A program made the position numbers and the translations under genes. Source: Struthio camelus (taxonomy: Eukaryota > Chordata > Aves > Struthioniformes > Struthionidae). Taken from it: a stretch of DNA of 64,000 nucleotides. Positions within the stretch are counted from its first letter, which is position 1, and every line of letters starts with the position of its first letter. The stretch covers positions 6,352,068 to 6,416,067 of the forward strand of contig NC_090944.1 in the NCBI RefSeq assembly GCF_040807025.1. Direction: 5' to 3'. Shown here piece after piece: positions 10,834 through 22,412 of the stretch. The notes beneath the pieces were generated by a model, which worked only from the letters and a program-made list of their open reading frames with translations, was not told where the DNA came from and did not search any database.

Positions 10834-12870
10834 GAGCGTTCCCCCTCAAGCAGCTGATGAAATCAGTCCTCGCTTTTCTCCAGGCACAGGCAAGAGACAC
10901 CAAGAAATACTTGCTGCAGTGGAGGAAGGTCTTTAGGGATGACCTGTCCTCTGAGCACTTGGAGGAACTTCAGAAAGAATATCATCAGTGATGGTATCAA
11001 ATCCTGGAAATAAAGAAAAGCAAGGAAAAAACCAGTCTGAAAACAGCATTGATGAATAAGTTAGAAGCCCTCTCCAATGCAGTCAATGATTCATCCATTG
11101 GTCTCAAGCGTCTTTTGAGAGAAGTAGGGCAGATTCGTGAAGCTCTAGAATCCTTGAACTCAAAAGATGAATGTTTTTGCAAACTACCTGAAGTGGCAGT
11201 CGATCTGACGGTTTCAGGGTATGCCCTTGAAGTGGTGGATGGTGATGCTTCGTCTGTACGGTGACGATGGCTTGGGGCAATCTTTGACAAATTGAGAAGC
11301 TAGGGGAGAGAAGAGCGTTTGTTCTCTCAGTGCTTGGCATCCAGAGCCCGGGGAAGTCAAGCCTGCTGAATGCCATGTTTGGTCTGCAGTGGAACGTCAG
11401 TGCGGGGAGAGGCACGCGGGGAGCGTTTATGCAGCTGCTTCAGGTGGACGAGAAACCCCAAGAGGCCGTGGACTTTGATTACAGGCTGATTGTTGACACA
11501 GGAGGACTTTGTGCCATGGAGGTGGCCAATAAGCAGTCACTTAATGATGACAATGAGCTAGCCACCTTTGGCATTGGCATTGGCAACATGACTCTGATCA
11601 ATATCTTGGGAGAAAATCCTGGAGACATGCAAGATGTCCTTCAGCTAGCTGGGCAGGCTTTTCTCCGCATGAAGCAAGTCAATCTTTCGCCAAGCTGCTG
11701 CTTTGTGCACCACAATGTTGGAGAAATAACTGCCCAGGAACAAAACATGCAAGCACAAAGACGCCTGCAGGAAAAGCTGGAGGAAATGGCAGGGACAGCC
11801 GCCCAGCCGCCCAGCAGGCGTTCTGCCATGTCACCTGCTTCAGTGATGTCATCCGCTTTGATGTGAACAGCCACAGTCACTACTTTGCTCACCTCTGGGT
11901 GGCAAGGAAACCCACGCAGGGCCCCACCCAACCCCACACACAGCCAGCACGTGCAGCAGTTAAAGAGCACAATTCTCCAAGGTGCCAAGAAGGGATCGCA
12001 GGGCACTATTTCAAGGCTCTCGAGCTTGAAAGTTTGTATGAGTGACTTGTGGAAGGCTCTGCTGAATGAAAAGTTTGTTTTCCCTTTCCAAAACACTCGG
12101 GAAGTTGCCGCAGACAACAGCTTAGGAACAACCGACAGCCAGTGGACCTGGCAGCTGGGGAGCCACATCCTAGACTTGCAAATGAAACGGAACAATCGGA
12201 TTAAAAAGGGAGACGTTCCGCAAGTGACTCGAAGAAGCCTTATGGAGGAAGTGCAAGATAAATATGAAAGACTCTCTCTCTTTCCCTCTGGAAAGGCTTG
12301 GAACCGTATTTCAGGGAAGATGACGCCAGTGGGCTTTTGATTCAGCGGAAAGCAAGCATTGAAAATCAACCGCAAGATCTGAGAGAAGCACTTGTGGAAG
12401 AGACACAGAGAAAGTCTGCCGAGTTCATTGAACGGGAGAAGAATCCGAGCAAAGGGCATCAGAAGAAGCCAGAATGTGAACACGAGCTTGTCAAGAGAAG
12501 GCAACTGGTGGCTTTGTCGCTAAAGAAGGAAGAGCTGCATGAAGAAAAGCTGAGGCAACACTTGGCTAGCCTCTGGAAACAATGGCTCTACAAAGTATCT
12601 TCCAGTGCACCTCCTCCTGCAGAACGAAACATAAACCTCCCTAGTGAGACCACTCTGCTGGAACATTTCAAGCAAGAGCCAAACAGAGAGGAAGAAATAA
12701 AATGCTTCTTGCCAAAGGATGCATTTCCCATGGCATCCCTTGCAGGCAGTGCAAGAGATCATTGCTGCTGGAAGCTGCATTTCATTTCATCCCTTTGTAT
12801 TTCAGATGCTAGTCGTACTTCCCAACACATGTATACAATAAACTGGCGGGCTAGCCTTCTGGTCAGGGTG

Positions 12871-13550
12871 TCTCCTGGTGCTGGTCTTGTGGCGGGGGTT
12901 CAGGGGGGAGTGGGGCGTTGTGTTGGGGGTGCTGGTCTTTGTTTTGAGGTGCAGAGGGGATCTGGACCTTGTGTTGGGGGTGCAGAGGGGATCTGGGTGT
13001 TGTTGTGGGGGTGCTTAGAGGAGGTGGGCCTTGTGTTGGGGGAGCTGGTCTTGTCATGGGGGTGCAGAGGGGATCAGGGCCTTGTTTCTGGGGTGCTGGG
13101 CCTTGTTTTGGGAGTGCTGGGCTTGTCATGGTGCTGAGGGGATCAGGGCATTGTGTTGGGGGTGCTGGGCATTGTGTAGGGTTTGCTGGGCTTGTTATGG
13201 GGGTGCAGAGGGGATCTGGGTCTTGTTTTGGGGGCGCTTAGAGGACGTGGGCCTTATGTTGGGGGTGCTGGGCTTGTCGTGGGGGTCCTGAGTGGTCATG
13301 GTGTTGTGTTGGGGGTGGTGGGCCTTGTTTTGGGAGAACTAGGCTTGTTTTCGGGGTGCTTAGGGGATCTGGGCCTTGTTTTCGGGGTGTGGGCCTTGTT
13401 TTGGGGGTACTGGGCTTGTTTTTGGGGTGCTTAGGGGATCTGGGCCTTGTTTTCGGGGTACTGTGGGGATCTGGGCGTTGTTTTGGGGGTGCTGGGCCTT
13501 GTTGTGGGGGTGTTGAGGGGATCTAGGCCTTTTTTTGGGGGTGCGGAGAG
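12871..13550 (+). repeat. G-rich minisatellite, unit 1 (680 bp, short allele)
   Basis: Variants of GGGGGTGCTGGGCCTTGTTT separated by AGGGGATCTGG-like linkers. The motif is the reverse complement of that at 1-1024. It interrupts VLIG copy a after FPMASLAGSARDHCC and the following TTTCAG-containing sequence. Confidence 0.95.
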
Positions 13551-13740
13551 GGTTCCGGAGCACTCGACCAGGTTGCCCAGAGAGGTTGTGGAGTCTCCTT
13601 CCCTGGAGATATTCAAAAGCCGCCTGGCCCAATCCTGGGCAATATGCTCCAGAGGACCCTGGCTGAGCAGGGGCGTTGGACTCCAGGATCTCCGGAGGTC
13701 CCTTCCAACCTCCACCATTCTCTGAGCCTGTGATTCTGTG
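13551..13740 (+). mobile_element. CR1 3' end, unit 1
   Basis: About 190 bases from GGTTCCGGAGCACTCGACCA to TGTGATTCTGTG, containing CCTGGAGATATTCAAAAGCC and GGAGGTCCCTTCCAACCTCC, the classic CR1 3' end in + orientation. It directly follows the minisatellite without visible target-site duplications. Confidence 0.92.
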
Positions 13741-14403
13741 AAATGTTAAGGCTAAAATTTTAACACTCACATCCCAGAAGTTTTCTTTTCCTTTCTTCTC
13801 AGAATTGGTTCCCGTCGATGGTCGAGCCCATCACACACCTCCCACAATCGCCTGTAATGTGCTCATGTAGTGTTCCAATGTTATAGGTCCTATGGATTGG
13901 CATGGGGTTGGTTCACCTAGTTGATTTAAACCAGTTGAGGGAATGGTTAGAACGTACAGCTAGCAATCTGGTTTTGGAGCTAAGGAAAGGTTTTGCACAT
14001 TGAGTGACTACTCCCCAAATTACAGCTTGGTTGCCACTGCCCACGCACACAGGGAGCCCCATTCCCCTTGGGATCATTCCAGTTAATATGAAAGAGAGAA
14101 CAACCGTATCTGGAATAATACCAACGGTGCGTCTATATGATTGGGGCCTGGGCATACAAGTCTCGAACTCCCATCTCTCCATCATATGTCTAGCAAGCCA
14201 AGAATCTTCCACAAGACTTGAACTGGAGGAAAGTGTGGGATCAAAACTGTCATGTCACCTGGGGGAGTGAACCAGACACCGTGCGGAGGGCCTACGAAAT
14301 AGATGGCTCAGCGTTACAGTGGGGACAACAAACAATTGTACTCGGGACCTGAGAGGACCACTCCCTGAGAGAGACCTGCCCAATCGAAGCTATTTCCAAG
14401 CAG
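13741..14403 (+). other. Unassigned conserved block, unit 1
   Basis: About 660 bases between the CR1 tail and the point where VLIG similarity resumes. I do not recognise it as VLIG or as a known repeat. There are partly open frames of up to 88 codons (14004-14270, with TTPQITAWLPLP) and, in another frame near 14205-14350, a run rich in Trp and Asp (DLNWRKVWDQNCHVTWG). It could be a decayed coding fragment of a mobile element or displaced VLIG sequence; neither is shown. Confidence 0.5.
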
Positions 14404-15805
14404 GTGGTCATGAAGGGAGCACTGCCCTTCAGGAAAAAGCCTTTGTGCAGCTGTGCTATTACCAGAACGGAGCAGCTTCACGACCGCATCGCACAGCTCA
14501 TCAGCCTCCCCATCGACACAAAGGAACAGGAGCCAATGCATGACAACCAAAGTTGCATTCATGACAGACTGCATGAAATAAGAAAACAGGTGGACTCGGC
14601 AGCCAGGAACTCCGCATATGTTTTCACTCATGGATACAGAATACATTCAGCAGTGTCTCTAGGCAAAGTGGCAGCAGAAAGGTTGGCAAAGATGCAGAAG
14701 GCTTTCACAAGAGCAAACGACCCCACTTTCTACCTGCAGGGCCAGAGAGAAGACTTCTTCACAAGTTTCCACATGTCCTGCCAAGCAGTGCCCTCTATCA
14801 CAGCAGTTGCTGATTTTTTCATGTGACGAGCTTTCAGGAGCTCTTTGACAGGCAGTGTCTGTGAAGACTGCTCTTGATATAGCCTGGGAAAGGAGCTCTA
14901 ACTCTCCAGCTTTCAGTGGCCATCGATCTCAACTAGAAACGGCTATTCTCCTCTCTCTTGCGGAGGAAGAGAATGGTGAGAAGTTCAGGCAGCACATTCA
15001 TTTCCCCCAACATGTTTTAGAAGGTTTCGTTGAAAAGTGTGTTAACAACTATTGCTTAGACAAGAACAATTCAAGGCTGAAGAACTTGTTCCATGTTTCC
15101 CTGAATTCATTCCAGACTCTTGCTGCTGCTGCTAGCTTTGCGCCTACAACTCCAGTTGTCCAAGAGAACTGTGGCAATGTCTCCCTGTGGCTAGAGGAAT
15201 TTGGGAGCAGACTTGGAGCTAATTCTGAACTTCCCAGAAGTCATCTGAAAAGCACTGAGCATCAAGAAAGAAAGGAGCGAGAGCTCCTGAAGGAGGCAAT
15301 GAGTAAAGCTCTGGCCCCTGTGCTAGCAAACCTGAAACAGGCATTTTCCATGCCTCATCTGAAAGCTTGGAACTGGAAACCTCATACAATCGGAGTTGAA
15401 GGGCTGCACGGCTGCTGGAAGCAATGCCCGTTGTGCAGCGCTCTTTGCACAGACACAATACGTGCTCCTGATGGGGACCACAGTGTTCACTTCCATCGCC
15501 CTCAAGTCCTCAATGGTAGCCAGTGGGTTACAAGAAATCAGTTGGTCCCTGCCCTTTGCTCCAGTCTTGTAGCAAGTCACTGTTGCCTCGTGCTTGAGGA
15601 TAACAAGGAAGCTGCCTATACAAAGTCTAGAGAAGCAGGAGCAGCTTCTGCCAATTGGGGCCTCACGCCAGAAAGCTCCCCGCAGGCATGCTGCAAATGG
15701 CTTGTGTGCCGTTTCCGCTCACAATTGCTACAAGATTGCTGTGCACAATTGGAGGGCACAGCAGCAACCCGTCCAGAAGGGGAAAAGTGCCCAAAGAAAG
15801 AACGA

Positions 15806-16757
15806 GCCACGGGCTCGGCATGGGCTTGTCAGGGACGACTCTGGGCTTTGGTTGGGCTTTGTGCTGGCGGGAGCTGTGTTGGGGCTGGCCTTGGCGGGCT
15901 GCGCCTTGTTGGGGTTTGGGTGAGAGCAGCGTCAGGTGGGGCCTGGGGGTGCCCTGGCAGACCAGGTGTGTGGAAGTGATGTCGCCATGGCATCACAATG
16001 CCGGGGTCTTTCTGGAGGTGGGGCTGGGGGAAGTGCCGCTGTCACTTTGCCTGCGAGCGAGCGAGCGAGCGAGTGTGCGAGCGAGTGCGCGAGCAGGTGG
16101 AGAGCGTGGTGTTGAGCTGGGGCGAAGGAGCGAGGCAGCGGGGTAAGAGCTGGCTCCTCCCATCTCTCTGCAGTCTCTCCTCCCCTCGGGGCGCTCTCCC
16201 TGGCTTTGTCGCCCCCCCAGCGCCCACCACCCGCTGCACGCTCCCTCGGTGGGCACAAGCGCCACAATCAGGCAAACATCCCCGCCGCGAAGCCCAGCCA
16301 CGCTCGGGCACCATTCTGCGCCCTTGCTGCTCACGACCCAGTGTCCCCGCGTCACACGTGGGAAAGCAGCGGCGGGAGCGGGCAGCCAGGCAAGGCCGAC
16401 GGAGTGAGCGCACCGTGCCCTGCTTTTTGCAGAGTTGCTCTCGGCGGCCTTTGGCTCTTGTCCTGGTGTCAGATTGACGCTGTCGATCTTGGGGTGCGGA
16501 GGAGCGTGCACAGGGTGAGCCGCAGAGCAGAGCGGAGCGGTCAGGGTCGGGGGAGGTTGGTGGAGGGGCGTTGGAGGGGCGGTGGGGAGCAGGGCTTTGG
16601 GGGCTGCTGGTCTGCCTTGGTTGGGGAGGGGGAGGGTGGCTGCAAGGGGCGGCGTGCTCAGAGGTGGGTGCTGTGTTTTGGGTGGCACTCTTGGAGCAGG
16701 ACGTGGAGGCGGAGCGCTGAGCAGGCTGCACGCTCGCGGCGCGCTTCCGGTGGCGGC
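15806..16757 (+). promoter_or_regulatory. CpG-rich promoter-like region, unit 1
   Basis: Between the VLIG C-terminus and the first coding exon of the four-exon gene the sequence becomes rich in G, C and CpG. A GCGA tetranucleotide run lies at 16053-16094. The stretch just before the ATG reads GGCGCGCTTCCGGTGGCGGC, with an ETS-type TTCCGG word and no TATA box, typical of TATA-less vertebrate promoters. An AG...GT-bounded segment at 16433-16514 could be an untranslated exon. Promoter function is inferred from composition only. Confidence 0.5.
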
Positions 16758-18381
16758 ATGGAGCCTCGGAGGCTGAGCGTCGTGGGCGAGTTTGTGGTGC
16801 TGAGCCTCTTTGTGGTGTGCCTGGCCCACATGCCCTCGGTCGTCAACGTCCTCATGATCCTGTGCATAGCGGTGGTGTTGGTGCTGGCGGGGAAAAGGCT
16901 CTGGCCCAAGGTAGGAGTCAGCCTGGGCATGGCCCCGAGCTGGCGCGGGCAGCGAGAGGGCTGAGGCCGCGGCAGCACCTGCAGCAAGGGCAGCCTGACG
17001 GTGCTGCGCGCAAGCCTGCCTGCAGCCTCAGCTCTGCGTGCCCCGCACAGCCCTTCCGCGAGCAGGGCGCCTCTTGGCGCAGCGTGGATGCTCGCCACTA
17101 AGGCAGCGCTCTCTTGGGCTGTGCAGGGGCCTCGCGGCAGTGCTGGCAGCCTTGGCAACGGCAGCGTGGACGAGCCCGGAGGTGAGCAGCCCCGGCCCAG
17201 AGCGTAGGCGCGCTCGGCAGCGCCTCCCGGCCAAGACAGCCCAGCGCCGCCAGCGCCCACCGCCCTCGGCCCCAGCTGGGGCTCCGCCGACGGGCTGCCC
17301 TCGCTCACTGCCTCTCTGCCTCCTCTTCCAGCAGCCTCCTTCCTGCCCACGGTGCAGACGCAGGACTGTGCAGCCAGCCGGCAGGCAGGGTAAGCGGAGG
17401 CCTGGCCTGCAGGGGGGCTGCCCCACAGCCCTGGCCAGGCCCACCGCAGGCAAGAGCCCGATGTAGCCCAGAGCCACGGACCTACGCCTGGCCTGGGCCC
17501 CCCAAAGAGCAGGGCATGGCATGGCTAGGGCTGGGGTCGACGCGCGGGATGCCCAGGACATGCCGCATGCCTGCTGCTCACCAACTGGGAAGCCCCTTTG
17601 CTCCTTGCCCACTGCTGCAGCCCTGGCCCCAGCGCCCCCTCCGCCCGCACCCTGGCACCCTTTGGCGTCTGCTGCCACCAGGGCTTCCCCCTGGGGCCCC
17701 CAAGGCAGCCTCCTCACCTCCTTTCTCCCTCCCAGGCTCACAAGCGAGGACATCTTGTCCCCTCGCCACCTCCTGCCCACCTCCGAGCCGGACACGGATG
17801 GATGGAAGTTGGATGGCCCTCTCCCACTGCCACCACCCTCCATCCTGCTGGACGCTCCCCCAACACCTGCAGGAGTGCTGGGTGAGCTGCTTGTGCCCAC
17901 AGCCCTCCCGCCATCCCCACCATGCAGGCGGGTCCGCTTTGGGCGCAACCAGACCGTGTTGCTGAGCGAGGAAGGTCACGAGCTGCTGGACTGCCTCCCC
18001 AAAGCCCCACACCTCGACTGGCCAGCCCACATCCCGCGCCGGTCCATCCTGCACTGTGCCTGGGCACCCGTCCCGCTGGCAGGGGAAGGCACAGTGCGGC
18101 CACTTTCACCCGCCGGGCAGTCCGAGGAGGAAGAGGGCGAGGAGCCAGCGTGTGCCACCTCCCTGCAGCGCTGGCCCACCATGCAGCTCTGGAGCCCACC
18201 ACCGGAGGCACCCTCCCCTCCCGCTGCAGCCACCGGCTGCACAGCGGCCCTGGCCTGCCTGCTGTGCCCAGCCTGCCCTGCAGGCGCCTTCAGAGGGCTG
18301 CGCAAGGGCCTCCGCAGATGCGCCTCCTTCCTGCGAAGGCCACGGCGAGTGCTGAGGAGGCGCCAGGCAAGGGCCAGCTGA
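16758..18381 (+). CDS. Uncharacterised two-hydrophobic-segment protein with RVRF motif, copy 1
   Basis: I join four exons: 16758-16910, 17127-17181, 17332-17389 and 17736-18381. All have GT-AG borders (donors GTAGGA, GTGAGC, GTAAGC; acceptors GCTGTGCAG, CTCTTCCAG, CCTCCCAG) and phases 0, 1 and 2 that join without a stop, giving 303 residues ending at TGA 18379-18381. The ATG has a strong context (GGCGGCATGG). Residues about 9-25 and 30-45 are hydrophobic (GEFVVLSLFVVCLAH and NVLMILCIAVVLVLAG), suggesting a membrane hairpin or a signal-anchor pair. A Pro-rich part leads to RRVRFGRNQTVLL with RVRF at about residues 154-157, which fits the RVxF docking motif of protein phosphatase 1. An acidic cluster (SEEEEGEEP) follows, then Cys-rich CTAALACLLCPACPAGAF and a very basic tail. 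The polyadenylation signal AATAAA is at 18474-18479. I do not recognise the family; a membrane-bound PP1 regulator is a guess from motifs. Confidence 0.65.
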
Positions 18382-21300
18382 TTGGGGCCAGCAGCAGGCT
18401 CCGCGCCTGGGCAGACGTGCCAGTAACCAGCGCCCGTGGAGCTAGACGCCTTTGCCACCTCCGGGCCAGCGTCAATAAACCTCTGTGCAAGACTCTGTGG
18501 GAGGCGAGAGTGAAACACCATGTGAAGTGCTATGAAGGAGGCGCAGGAATGCTCCCTGAGTCTTAGGAAGCCAGCCGTTCCCCGAACTCAGGCTTTCCTG
18601 CTCCTGACAGGGCTGAGTAGAGCAGCAACATGCAAAAACATGTCTCCAGAACAGAAGTTTAAATGCTTAGCTCAGATGAACCATCACATAGGAAACTGGC
18701 TGTCAGAAGAAGTCCGTGAGATCCTTAGAAAGTGCGGTGGATGTGATCCTGGGGGCGCTCTGGAGCAAGATCTGAATTCCCCTGTGAATGGAGACTATGT
18801 AGCCTCCAACAGTGATCTGCAGAAAGAAGTTCTAAAACGGGGGAGAATTGCTATCGGTCAGGGGGCTGAGCGGAAAGATTCATCCAAGCCATCACCCTCA
18901 GCAGAACAGTGGGAGGATCCTAAAAGGAATGAGCGTTCCAGAGGCCAAGAGGTCCTCCACTTGATCAAACACCCGGGACTAGAAAATTGCTACGCAAGGA
19001 AAAGGGGGAGGGCAGATCTTCAGGTTATCGACAAGACTGCCCTGTGTGACAGCCAGCCCAGGATTGGCAGTGAATACCCCTTCCATTTTCGGCACAAGCT
19101 GCTGATGCTGGACTACCGTGGAAGGTATCTGGTTTGCCAGGAGCATGGCAAAGCAAAAGAAGGCGTTCTGAGCACTCCGAATGCAACAAGCCTTGGCGCT
19201 GAGTGCTCAGATAGTGCCTCAGATATTGACAGTGAGTTTTTCAATGCTGAGCGTGAAGAAGGGGATGCCTCTGTTACAGCAGGTCTGACACACACACATG
19301 CCATGGACCTCCAGGTGGCGATGTTTCATGGTGCCCATGATTTCACGAGCCAGTACATTTCAACAAACCTCGCTTTGTGCCACTTGGCGCTCCCCCTCCT
19401 GCTACCAAATCCATGCACCGCACCAAGAGAGTTCCCTCAGCCAAGTTAAAAAGAGCTGGAAAGGGACGGAACAATTGGGAAAGCAGACCACAATTCAGAG
19501 GAGCAGACCACAATTCAGAGGCACAAAAACCAACCGATTGATCAGGCAGACACACTCATGGTGTCCTTCATACGGATCGGGAGTTCTCCTTCCTCTTCCA
19601 AGGCTCAGCTCCTGAATGCTCTGCCGACTAAACACAAACACGACACTTTCTGCCACCGACATTGCAAAGGCAGCACCAAAGGCTGTCTTCTAATGACAGG
19701 TGTTGTGGAGATCTCTTGGTCCTGTGCCAGTGGCAGTGCTGACGACACTTTTGACGGCTGTGTTGCTTTCTGTAACCTGCATGGAGATGCTAGAGGTCAT
19801 GAACAACAATTGCCGTTTTTACAGCAGATCTCTTCTGTGAAGGAGGCTCTCAGTTAGCTGAGTCTGACCAGAGTGACAAGAAAGGCGTGAACATTGTACG
19901 TGACCCGTGGCAGTCTCAAAAGCCTTTGATTTGTCTTTTCACTGAAGAAGAGAATGTTGCGTGTGGCCGATCTAGCCAGAATGTAAAAAGAGGTATCCAG
20001 AACAGAAACAAAGCAGAATTAGTAGAGGAGCTGGTAAAAACAATCAGAGCTCTGCTAGCAAGGTCAAACAACCTTTTAAGGCTTGATGCTTGTCAGGACA
20101 CAGCTCGCCAACGTGGATTTATTGTGGCTAAAGAGGCAGAAGAGTGTGTGAGAGCCAAAGCAAAGGCAAGAACCTTGGTGGGATTCTTGACAAAGGAGAA
20201 ATTGTGTTTGAGATCAAATCACAGCTACTGCCTCTTCAAGGACAACTATGGTACCCATGGTGTAAAAAGGAGAAAGAGCTCCCCCGCTTGCAGGAAAAGA
20301 GGAACAAGAACATAGAACATCATGGGAGCCAAAGTGAGCCAGAGAAGTGTGCAGGACGAAGAAAGCAACTCGACAGAGCGTTCCCCCTCAAGCAGCTGAT
20401 GAAATCAGTCCTCGCTTTTCTCCAGGCACAGGCAAGAGACACCAAGAAATACTTGCTGCAGTGGATGAAGGTCTTTAGGGATGACCTGTCCTCTGAGCAC
20501 TTGGAGGAACTTCAGAAAGAGTATCATCAGTGAAGGTATCAAATCCTGGAAATAAAGAACAGCAAGGAAAAAACCACTCTGAAAACAGCATTGATGAATA
20601 AGTTAGAAGCCCTCTCCAATGCAGTCAATGATTCATCCATTGGTCTTAAGCGTCTTTTGAGAGAAGTAGGGCAGATTCGTGAAGCTCTAGAATCCTTGAA
20701 CTCAAAAGATGAATGTTTTTGCAAACTACCTGAAGTGGCAGTCGATCTGACGGTTTCAGGGTATGCCCTTGAAGTGGTGGATGGTGATGCTTCGTCTGTA
20801 CCGTGACGATGGCTTGGGGCAATCTTTGACAAATTGAGAAGCTAGGGGAGAGAAGAGCGTTTGTTCTCTCAGTGCTTGGCATCCAGAGCCCGGGGAAGTC
20901 AAGCCTGCTGAACGCCATGTTTGGTCTGCAGTGGAACGTCAGTGCGGGGAGAGGCACGCGGGGAGCGTTTATGCAGCTGCTTCAGGTGGACGAGAAACCC
21001 CAAGAGGCCGTGGACTTTGATTACAGGCTGATTGTTGACACGGGAGGACTTTGTGCCATGGAGGTGGCCAATAAGCAGTCACTTAATGATGACAATGAGC
21101 TAGCCACCTTTGGCATTGGCATTGGCAACATGACTCTGATCAATATCTTGGGAGAAAATCCTGGAGACATGCAAGATGTCCTTCAGCTAGCTGGGCAGGC
21201 TTTTCTCCGCATGAAGCAAGTCAATCTTTCGCCAAGCTGCTGCTTTGTGCACCACAATGTTGGAGAAATAACTGCCCAGGAACAAAACATGCAAGCACAA

Positions 21301-22412
21301 AGACGCCTGCAGGAAAAGCTGGAGGAAATGGCAGGGACAGCCGCCCAGCCGCCCAGCAGGCGTTCTGCCATGTCACCTGCTTCAGTGATGTCATCCGCTT
21401 TGATGTGAACAGCCACAGTCACTACTTTGCTCACCTCTGGGTGGCAAGGAAACCCACGCAGGGCCCCACCCAACCCCACACACAGCCAGCACGTGCAGCA
21501 GTTAAAGAGCACAATTCTCCAAGGTGCCAAGAAGGGATCGCAGGGCACTATTTCAAGGCTCTCGAGCTTGAAAGTTTGTATGAGTGACTTGTGGAAGGCT
21601 CTGCTGAATGAAAAGTTTGTTTTCCCTTTCCAAAACACTCGGGAAGTTGCCGCAGACAACAGCTTAGGAACAACCGACAGCCAGTGGACCTGGCAGCTGG
21701 GGAGCCACATCCTAGACTTGCAAATGAAACGGAACAATCGGATTAAAAAGGGAGACGTTCCGCAAGTGACTCGAAGAAGCCTTATGGAGGAAGTGCAAGA
21801 TAAATATGAAAGACTCTCTCTCTTTCCCTCTGGAAAGGCTTGGAACCGTATTTCAGGGAAGATGACGCCAGTGGGCTTTTGATTCAGCGGAAAGCAAGCA
21901 TTGAAAATCAACCGCAAGATCTGAGAGAAGCACTTGTGGAAGAGACACAGAGAAAGTCTGCCGAGTTCATTGAACGGGAGAAGAATCCGAGCAAAGGGCA
22001 TCAGAAGAAGCCAGAATGTGAACACGAGCTTGTCAAGAGAAGGCAACTGGTGGCTTTGTCGCTAAAGAAGGAAGAGCTGCATGAAGAAAAGCTGAGGCAA
22101 CACTTGGCTAGCCTCTGGAAACAATGGCTCTACAAAGTATCTTCCAGTGCACCTCCTCCTGCAGAACGAAACATAAACCTCCCTAGTGAGACCACTCTGC
22201 TGGAACATTTCAAGCAAGAGCCAAACAGAGAGGAAGAAATAAAATGCTTCTTGCCAAAGGATGCATTTCCCATGGCATCCCTTGCAGGCAGTGCAAGAGA
22301 TCATTGCTGCTGGAAGCTGCATTTCATTTCATCCCTTTGTATTTCAGATGCTAGTCGTACTTCCCAACACATGTATACAATAAACTGGCGGGCTAGCCTT
22401 CTGGTCAGGGTG

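Larger units (their letters stand above)
10834..15805 (+). pseudogene. GVIN1-like: VLIG/GVIN1-like giant GTPase pseudogene, copy a (5'-truncated)
   Basis: This is the middle and C-terminal part of an interferon-induced very large GTPase; in mammals these are cytosolic/nuclear dynamin-superfamily proteins of about 2400 residues encoded mostly by one huge exon. The family frame enters at the array edge (FPLKQLMKSVLAFLQ), meets TGA at 10989 and 11262, and carries a P-loop GIQSPGKSS at 11336-11362. RGTRGAFMQL and VDTGG (family DTEG) follow. A frame break leads to TGA at 11864, and a 14-base CT-rich insertion shifts frame near 12270. The body ends at the minisatellite (12871), resumes at 14404 (THGYR...FTRANDP), shifts again at about 14826-14855, and ends with the family's WKQCPLCSALCT Cys motif and GDHSVHFHRP. 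It lacks the N-terminal third because the array starts here. Confidence 0.9.
10834..20375 (+). repeat. Array unit 1 (9542 bp)
   Basis: From GAGCGTTCCCCCTCAAGCAG at 10834 the sequence recurs at 20376, 29918, 39559, 49196 and 58848. Unit 1 abuts the single-copy ferlin flank, so its left side starts inside the VLIG middle region. Positions map to unit 2 by a constant +9542 across the whole unit, including the minisatellite, with only scattered base changes. Confidence 0.97.

Noticed and set aside
11641..12504. A 287-codon minus-strand frame, repeated in unit 2
   Set aside because: It is antisense to VLIG coding sequence, which explains the openness; it is broken in units 3 to 6 and resembles nothing.
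12871..13550. Regularly spaced repeats as a CRISPR-like array
   Set aside because: There are no unique spacers between fixed repeats; it is a minisatellite with sequence variants, in vertebrate DNA.
13741..14403. Reading the unassigned block as an endogenous retrovirus gene
   Set aside because: Only one short Trp-rich run suggests it; no recognisable retroviral motif, LTR or primer-binding site is present.
15594..15923. A 109-codon frame ending in a hydrophobic Leu/Gly/Ala run
   Set aside because: It is out of frame with the VLIG C-terminus that occupies the same bases; its start lies inside VLIG sequence and it has no promoter or homology of its own.
17028..17948. Long minus-strand frames (up to 306 codons) over the small gene
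   Set aside because: GC-rich sequence lacks stops; these frames are antisense shadows and vary between copies, while the + strand exon model has consistent splice sites.
18532..18639. Upstream ATG at 18532 as the VLIG start
   Set aside because: The ATG is lost in copy f, and the interval looks like a 5' untranslated or intron end (CTCCTGACAG); the ATG at 18640 is kept in all copies.
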